Below are positions 56,801 to 64,000 of a stretch of 64,000 nucleotides of DNA, piece by piece. The position numbers and the translations under genes were made by a program. Each line of letters begins with the position of its first letter. The first letter of the stretch is position 1. The stretch covers positions 214,001 to 278,000 of the forward strand of contig CAJNDS010001236.1 of assembly GCA_905221605.1 (NCBI GenBank), read 5' to 3'. The notes under the pieces were generated by a model. It worked only from the letters and a program-made list of their open reading frames with translations. It was not told the DNA's origin and did not search any database. The stretch is from Symbiodinium natans. Taxonomy: Eukaryota > Sar > Dinophyceae > Suessiales > Symbiodiniaceae.

Positions 56801-59560
56801 GGCGCGGGTCATTGCAGGGCGATCCGCAGTCGCAGTCCTCGCCTTCCTCCCGGAAGCCGTTTCCGCAAACCTGGGAGACGGCAACAACTGTTTCGGCTGC
56901 TCGGACATTTTGGATTGCACCGCGCTACTTGTTGGGGCTTGATGGTTGGTGTAGATGTGTGAACCTTCTAGATGTTGTGTAGCAGGTGTCGGCTTGGGCC
57001 CGAGGTGCCGGATCGCCAAAGACCTTCACGGGCTTGTTCTCTAGACACTCGGAGTTCCTGGTGTAGACCTCTCCATTGAGGCTTCTGAAGCACAAAAACC
57101 GCTGAGCCTGTAAAGGCTTGAAGAGATCCTAAAGAAAGTGCCTGGGAAAAGAAGGTCGTGATGTCAGACACGCTGCATCCTGTGAATTGCGTGGCCGGGA
57201 TACCATCACCTTGCAAAGAGGGTATCCGTCACAAGGACCGTCTGCAATTTGGCAAGCCTGCCTACAGCTTCCATGATGTAGCCGGAGTCTGGGCAGGCAG
57301 TGGTTCCCGCATCGTGGGACATGCCAAAATTGTGGCCCATCTCCTAAGATGTTCGACTGACAAGAGCCGACAAGTGGTGGCGAGTTCTACAGCACAGGAG
57401 CATGAGCCACCACTGCCGCGCAGTTGGACACATCCGCATTGTTTGCGCCGCACATGTTGATGGACCCGGACCTGTGGAATGGGCGGCGGGAACTCGAAGC
57501 TTGACATCCCTCGAGGGCATTGGGTGGAAAAAGGGGCCAGGGCCCCACCGGCCCCACCCGCCTCGCCACATCGCACATGGAAGACACTGGAGCCTTGCCA
57601 TGTCACGAAGTGCGCAACAAACAAAGAGCAAGGAAGTGCAATGGCCATGGAAAATAAGGAGCAGACAAAACCTGAGCATCAAAGAGAATGCAGGGCACAC
57701 TGTCAAGAGCCATGTGCAAGGCTCAGTTTCGCCGAAGAGCCAACGGTGCTACCCAAGAGGTCTCGTCCGGTCAACAGCACCTGATTGCATTCGACTAGAG
57801 AACTTGATTCACTTGATAGAAAGGCGCGGCCCCAAGCCCTTGCCTGCCCTCCCCTGGAAGTATACGGGACTTGAGGTTCGATCGGAAATCAACTTCACTT
57901 TGCGCGACCCCAGCATCCTGCTCCCGAATGCTGGCGCCCATGCAGCTTCGCGGACATCTGTGAGACGATGGCTTTCTGAATGCCCATGATGCTCGATGAT
58001 ACCCAGCTTTGGCTCAAGCAAGTGTGCCGATCCGATGATCCGAGAAACGTTAAGTGGGCCCCTTAGCCCTTTAAGTCTAAAGGGTTAGGCGGTAGGCGGT
58101 GGGCAGGATCCTCGGAGCGAGTGCAACGATTGCGGGTGAGTTGGCACTCGCAAGCAATCACGCGGTGTTAAATCGACGGCGCTTGTTTGGGCACAAAGAT
58201 AGCCGCGCATCGTGTGTGCCCTATACTAGCTTATAAACCTTTCGTCAGCTTTTCAAGCCTCTGTGCGCAAGTACAAGGCATATACAAGTGGCCCCTTCAT
58301 GCTCCGCTCCGGCCCTTCAGATCCCTTCAGTTCCCCCTTCCCGGCCAGGCGAAGTGCTTTCCTGCGCAGCAGTACAACAATTCCCTCTGAGTTCGTTGCC
58401 CGGTTGTCGTTCTCGGACAGAGAGCCTATTCAGGACACCAGATCCAGTTTGGCACAGTCAGCTTGCGGCTCGGCCTGCAGCCATCTGCGAAGAGCTCCAC
58501 GTCAAGAAGTCCTCCGCTTCCAGGGCAACTTCTGAGACTGAAGCAAGAATCCTGGGCCCCAGACACAGTGTCGAGATCTTGAACGTTCATCCTACCAGAA
58601 ACCCTACATCACCCGCAACTCCTCCAGCAGCACGGCCTGGGTGGGAGAGGGCGGAGTGCATGGGATCGGGATAGCTTGCGGGGATCGTTGCTCCCTTCCT
58701 GCTGCTCCCCATACTTGCTACGTCCAGTTGCATGCCGCCCGTTACAACACCATGCAGTAGTAAACCACCCCTTCCCCCTCGCGGTCAAGCGACTTGGTCC
58801 ACCTGTGCAGGCATCAATAAAGCCGTAATCATGGAGGGCATTACGGGGCTTCGGTCGAATTCACTCCAGCTCACAAAGAAGAGTCGCCTCCGCATTGCTT
58901 TGGAAGTGCGACTGCCAGGGGTCTTCGTCCAGAAAAGTGTGCTGGGCGACCAGGACCACCTGTTTGGGCATACTCTTGAGACTGCCACCCGAGCAACAAT
59001 CGGACAACAAAAACAAGCCAAGAGCCGCTCCTGGACAGGATAGGGGAAGGATCCAGCCGATGGTGTTGCACCTTATGGAAGCAGAGAAAGGCATTGCCTG
59101 CACCTCTCCAACGCACCGCTTCTACCCAACACCTGCACAACTCTTCTACTAGTATGCAGCTGTTTTGACTTTTCATAGGGGGGGGGGCCCAAGATTGTGT
59201 GGACCCCTCGAGCGCGCACCACTTCTGGACACTCCTTGGGAACGTGCGGTAGATCGTCGTGACCGCATTGAGCACCGCGACCGTGTGGGCAGCCAGTGTC
59301 TCCAGCCCCGAACTCCCTCCGAAGGCGGAGTACCTGGAGAAGTCGTTTACGGCCACGACCTTGGAGAGAATCAGACATCTCTCGCTCTCTCTCTCTCTCC
59401 CGCACGCATCAGACATCTCTCTCTCTGTCTCTCTCTCTCTGTCTCTCCCTGAATTTCATCTAGCTTGCCTCTGTCATATGGCTTTGTTGGATAAGCGCCG
59501 GACTTCGACGTACTTGGTACTACCAGCATTCAGCCTGGCCAAGCCGATAGGCCAGTCCAA
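50847..59560 (-). CDS. membrane-anchored ADAM-type metalloprotease (M12B) with two disintegrin modules
   Basis: About twenty exons are readable. Protease part: ~59504-59560 (GSTKYVE), 59248-59359 (VVAVNDFSRYSAFGG), 58916-58959 (VVLVAQHTFLDEDPW), ~58468-58540, ~57563-57593, 57402-57471 (NNADVSNCAAVVAH), ~57270-57343 (EMGHNFGMSHDAG). The last two together give the zinc motif HExGHxxGxxHD with its catalytic Glu. Then 57143-57190 and 57009-57068. Disintegrin 1: 56806-56870 (VCGNGFREEGEDCDCG), 56571-56643 (CCNGATCK), ~56374-56434, ~56111-56213 (CDLAEVCPGGTSSCPKE). Cys-rich: ~55815-56000 and ~55505-55551. Disintegrin 2: ~55092-55160 (VPLCGNG), 54811-54919 (GEECDCGSAGDACCDC), 54100-54181 (CDPATCSLRPSGTVCR). 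Further Cys-rich: ~53560-53636 and 53016-53105 (CYANTCLPSLDKQC). A Thr/Gly-rich linker (~51150-51255) and one membrane helix (~51004-51085, AVIVGVVLPVAALQLM) follow. It probably sheds or cuts surface proteins. The signal peptide and prodomain were not found. Confidence 0.88.
51380..51425. repeat. CA/GA microsatellite in or near the ADAM gene's 3' part
   Basis: ACACACACAC, then AGAGACAGAGACACAG. It lies just upstream (in transcription order) of the linker and membrane exons, so probably in an intron. Confidence 0.88.
59383..59450. repeat. CT-rich tract with two CATCAGACATCTCTC units
   Basis: CTCTCT runs with a repeated ATCAGACATCTCTC(G/T)CTCTCT segment, inside the ADAM intron just upstream of the exon at 59248-59359. 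It may serve as an extended polypyrimidine tract on the plus strand, but on the transcribed strand it is GA-rich. Confidence 0.85.
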
Positions 59561-59599
59561 GGTTAGCCCAGGCTTTTCCGACGAAGAGGTCCGAACTCA

Positions 59600-62200
59600 A
59601 AAACCAGCGCCACACATTCTTGTGTTGAATTGATTTCTAACTGTATCTTTGTATTTGTTAGTCAGATTATTCGGTGACTTGTGGGAAGCGAGCCTGCGGG
59701 TGTTCGGCGAGAGAAATCGCTGGACCTTATTATTGTGGTCGCAGGCATCTAAGGCGTATACGTCTCCCGACTTGAGGCGACACTTCTGACAGAAAACTGG
59801 GGACGTCGGCCGAGTTCAGCTCTCGCTGCCCAGGGAGGGTACGGAGCCAGTGCGCCCCCTGTGGAATGAACAGAAGCAGACTCTCCCCCAGCGGAGATAA
59901 CGCACAAACATCTCGCTCGCGCACGCGCGCACACCCACACACATACCCCTCTGGATGAGTTTGCTCGCAAGGCTCCTCTTTAAGGCTCCTGCACTTCCCC
60001 TGAGCTTCCTATCTTGTCCCTCCTTGCGGTCCTTAATAAGCGGGGGCTCAAAGGGAGAGACAGAGAGAGAGAGATAGACAGATAGAGGGAGAGAGCGGGA
60101 GGGAGAGAGAGGGAGGGGAGAGAGGGGGAGGAGAGAGTGAGGAGAGAGAGAGAGAGAGGAGAGAGAGAGACAGAGGGAGAAAGAGCCAAATCACTTCCAA
60201 CTGTCTCACTGTAAGGGCCACACCTCAGGATGGGGATCGAGCCAGAGCGTCTGATTCCCCCGGAATATCATACCTCAAGGGCTTAAGGACAACGGTTCAA
60301 CTTCATTTCAAAGCCATCCTGCGGAGAGCTTGAGTGTCACGCCGGAGAGGCCCCCTCCGCAGGTGGACAGGGCAACTCTTGAAGGCTCACCCATCACCTG
60401 CCATTTCATGTTTTGAGATTCTTCAGATTTTCTCTCCTTCAGGTCAGGACTCAGGGTTCAAAAAACCTTAAGGTGGATCGACGGGTCCCCTTAGTCTGCC
60501 CTCAGCAAGCTGTCAATCCATACTTCCCTGAGCTGGTTTAATTCCTCTGCAAAACCTCATGAAAAAATGACCGCCGCCCCCAACCCCCAACTCCCCCCAC
60601 CACCCACCCCCACAGAGATATAAACTGCACAACAAGACCGAAAATTACCAGTGCAAACGCCGCTTGGCTCCGGAGTCGAACGGTATCCCGTGCTGATGCT
60701 ATAAGTTGAAAGCGGGGCTCGCAGGTGTCTAACACCAACAATTCACCTCGGCTTCCTGCCGAGAAGCGTTTGGAACAAGCTGACACGGATTCCGGTCTCC
60801 CCCTAACCGAACCCTTTTTCCCATGCCAGATTTTGGACGCACCCCCCCCCGGACCCCGCCTGAAAACCCCTTCCCTGGACCCCCCCCTTTCTTTTGGCCC
60901 TCTTTTTTGTTTTCCTGCGGGCCGGCCCGGCTGCCGAGGCGGCGCTCGCAAGCGTTTACAATTAGCCATCTGTTCGGTAAAAGCGCATCTATACATGGAA
61001 CTGTACGTGCACAGTCACGTTTTGCACTTACACTTTGCATTTCATATTTCCTGTTCGAACTTCAACTGTAGATTCGTATTTGCGTTTCAATATTGGTACA
61101 GAATTTAATTTCTTGTGTACACATGATGCGCCTCGCCGATGTAGAAGCAGTTCTCAGGCAAAGGGACCACCTTTTTGGGGGTCAAAAGGTCGCGGACGCA
61201 CTCAGACGTGGCTTGCTTCAGGCCTCTGTTCGGCCACGGAAGTGCAAGACCTGCAAAAAGCAACAAGGCTTCAATGTGAAGTGCAATGTGAAGTGTCATG
61301 ATTGTAATGTCCAGAGGGGGGTCCCACATGCTGGGCGGAGGTCGGCAGCAGCGCCCGGTTGTGCCATAGGCGCAGCCGCAGCGATGCAGCCGGCAGGGAG
61401 AGCTCCACTTCAAGCTCAGGACCGCCCGTGCCTGCCAGATGCTGCCAGATGCTGAGAATGCAATGTGCGACTTCTGACACCGAATCACCAAAGCAGAACG
61501 CCAAAGACGCGCAACATCTCGGCCTGCGTTGAGCCTTCGGCTCCAGGACACCGGCACAAGCTGCGCATCCTTTCAAAGCAAAAAAACCGGCAATTCATTC
61601 AATACATGTCAGTGCAAAAAAAGAGACGTCGTCACTGCGACAGATCGACAGGCCTCGACGTCCAAGGGCCCCGGGCCGTGAACACCAGTGCAAGTACCAC
61701 ACTCTGTGAGCATAGAATCTACAAAGATTACTCAGTTCATCTCAGTTATTACTATTACTATTACTCGCATTTCCTCACTGCTCTCCCTCTGTTGAGGCGC
61801 TCTCTTCTATTGAGGCTATCAAGCCATTTTGCCGTCAACAGTTTCAACAGCCAAGGTTCGTGAGTCCACGCAACCACGAGAAGTGATGAAACGAGCGCAG
61901 ACAGCATCATGCCAAGGCAGGCGCCATGGTGTAAGACATTGTAAAACGTCTCGGGGTAGATACGATCCATGCTGTGAGGACGAACTTGTCTGGCCAAGTG
62001 GAGTGTGATGTGGCTCCTCGTCAAGTTGGTGACTTGGTGGCCGGGGATTTGGCAAGGGCAGTGCGGTCGGGACCATGTGGGTGGCTGAGAGCCAAAGATA
62101 GCCCTCGAGCATGCAGACAGATGCAAAAAATAGAAACCAAAAAAACGCAACAAAATTGTTTGGAGCTGTTTGGGGTTTTCAATGCACAACGCCTTGCGGC
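59600..62200. other. stretch without a recognisable gene; possible ADAM 5' region
   Basis: The missing ADAM signal peptide and prodomain exons would be expected here. Candidate fragments on the minus strand (CQKCRLKSGDVYALDACD near 59750-59810, DRIYPETFYNVLHHGACLG near 61905-61970) are too short to assign. It contains the GA microsatellite at 60054-60186. Confidence 0.4.
60054..60186. repeat. GA-rich microsatellite, ~130 bp
   Basis: GAGAGA with GATAGA and GGGAGG interruptions. The Ser/Leu-rich minus frame across it is an artefact. Confidence 0.93.
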
Positions 62201-64000
62201 TTCTTCGAGTCTTGTCCACATTTGTCCAACGCCTGATCGATGGTGTCGTCAGTGAAGACGACCTGGGCTGTGGAGACCTGCAGCCTCAAAGGGCGAAGTG
62301 ATGCGAAGTGATTCGAAGTGATGTGCGGAGTCGATGCCTTAAGGCCTTAAGGAGCAAAGCGCAAAGCTGGGTGTTAAGGAATGTGTTTAAACGTCGAAAA
62401 ACGCGGACCGGTGCCCGAGGCCGACGACCCATCATTCAGCTTGCACTGGAAGATCACGGCGAAGGAGAAGCTGGGGAACAGCGACACGTGATTTCTCTCT
62501 TCCTTTCCGCAACAGCCTGCGCATGTGCCCCACCTGGGCAACCACCAGGTTTCACCCAGGCTCTTGTACAAGCCTTCGGACACCTCAAATGAAGCAGCTC
62601 TCGTAAAGCGATTTGCATTGTCACCTTGTCGCTGCCTGCGCGTGGAGCACGACCGGCAGCACGGTCAACCTTCAAGCTGCAGGTTGGGGCCCTCGGGGTT
62701 TTGGAGGGGTGGGGGGAGGGGGGAACATCAGCAACTGCTCTCCGAATTCTGAAGTTTCCCACCCGTCCACCGATGATGCCAGAAAACCTCGGGGGGAATG
62801 GAATAAGGGCAAGCTCCAGGACGCGGCTCAGGTGCAATCTGAGGGCTTCGCGGCTCAGCCTCTAGATGGGCAGCAAGAAAAGTGCGCAGGAAAAGGAATG
62901 CTCAGGATGCTCAAGAAGGCTCAGAAGTGAGGTGCCGGGATGCCTCTTGTTCAGCCATGCCATGCCACTCCTTCCGATGAGCTTCGTGAGGGGCATCTGG
63001 CAGAAGCACGCGTGCGAGGGCAGCTTCCAGATTCTCAGCTGCGCTTAAGGAAGCAAGAAAGGGGGGCGCGCCTGCTTGCAGAAATAGTCCCCCAATATTG
63101 ACGCAAGTCGTTCCACATCCTCACCTCTGCATTGCAGATTGCACTGCGCAAGCTTTCCAGGATCTGCTCGCGCTGTACCTGGCCTGGGAGTTCTGCAACA
63201 ACGGCCAGCGGCATCCTAAAACCATGGAGAGCTTTTTCGCTCCAGCTGTGCTCGGAAGTCGACGATCGTCGGCGTTAAATTGCAATGATGGAAACGACAG
63301 TCGAAGAAGGCTTTAGGCGTCGTTTTGAGTGGCATCTGCTTCATCTGCTTGCAACCTGCGATGCACGAGGACGCGCCTCGCAGTCGCACGGCTGCTGCTG
63401 CATGAGCACTGGCTGGCACTGGACCTCAGAACTCACAGGGGCCATAGGGTGCACTGCTGGTGACCTGCACGTGGACTGCTGGGAATCCAGGAGAGCCTAC
63501 CTCAACAATTCACTGCCCGGAGTGTGAAGAGGTTCTGAAACGCGTACCAGGCTGACAATGCAGAAGTGGCTTGGAGTCGATAGGGCAATGGTAAAGCAGC
63601 TGTGCAGCACTTTGCGGGCCACCTTTGTTTGCTCCGTATGGTTCGAGGGAAGTATCGTTCCGTGCAGGAACAACTCAGCTGGAAGGAGTTTGCGCAGCTT
63701 TCTCTTTGACTTCATTTCCCATAAATGTTCTGCCAGAGAAAAGCTTTCCTTGACGGCTTGACCCACATTTTGCTATGATATGGCTTCTTCGCGGAAGCAT
63801 GTAGATCTGTGAAGGCCCCACATGCAACCATTGGATAGTGAGTAGCCGGCTTGGGGGAAGATGCTACTGGTAGTTTCTGTAGTTGGCGACTTTGCAAGCC
63901 AGAAGGACTTGACATTAATCACCCACCTCATCCTCCGCAGATGCATTTGACATTGCAAGGAGGGCAGTCCACACAGATCGGCATAGTTTGCAGAGCTCTA
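62200..64000. other. stretch without a recognisable gene
   Basis: A minus frame near 62220-62290 reads STAQVVFTDDTIDQALDKCG, and a plus frame near 63140-63240 reads FQDLLALYLAWEFCNNGQRH. Both look protein-like but match no family I know. A GCGAAGTGAT short tandem repeat sits at 62293-62325. Otherwise nothing is supported. Confidence 0.35.

Noticed and set aside
1-64000. Complete spliced-leader gene, rRNA or tRNA genes, reverse transcriptase or transposase
   Set aside because: No full-length leader, no conserved rRNA/tRNA signature and no polymerase or integrase motif were seen on either strand by eye.

Overview
The window looks like nuclear DNA of a dinoflagellate, most likely a symbiodiniacean. 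Recognisable genes are eukaryotic families (Rab GTPase, ADAM metalloprotease, MBOAT/GUP1, TKL kinase, GT2 glycosyltransferase) cut into many very short exons. Where reading frame and family alignment fix a junction, introns usually begin with GC (sometimes GA or GT) and end AG before a G. The recognisable genes lie on one strand, coding density is low, and there are TTTAGGG/CCCTAAA-like tracts. All four traits are known from dinoflagellates. No prokaryotic operon, CRISPR array, rRNA or tRNA was seen.

Layout. 0-6 kb: an edge fragment on the plus strand and several unrecognised or weakly recognised exons, including a bestrophin-like one on the minus strand. 7.0-9.3 kb (-): GT2 glycosyltransferase resembling B3GNTL1. 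10.7-12.2 kb (-): DUF2306-like multi-pass membrane protein. 15.3-17.7 kb (-): TKL-type protein kinase in at least twelve small exons. 17.7-20.35 kb (-): GUP1/HHAT-like MBOAT acyltransferase, with one unusually long exon. 21.9-26.3 kb: repeat mosaic (degenerate telomere-like blocks, TATTATTG arrays, about 110-bp tandem copies, a CCTT tract, a near-perfect fold-back palindrome). 27.4-47 kb: mostly microsatellites and sequence I cannot assign, with several unrecognised minus-strand exon clusters. 48.1-49.7 kb (-): Rab11-like GTPase in eleven mini-exons. 50.8-59.6 kb (-): a membrane-anchored ADAM-type metalloprotease with two disintegrin modules. 59.6-64 kb: GA/CT tracts and unassigned sequence.

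The six recognised genes share no evident pathway. Membrane traffic and the cell surface recur (Rab11, ADAM, MBOAT, DUF2306 protein), but this may be chance. Their common strand fits the unidirectional gene blocks described for dinoflagellates. Exon coordinates marked with a tilde are approximate. Most gene starts and the last exons of several genes were not found, because terminal exons here are short and carry little signal.
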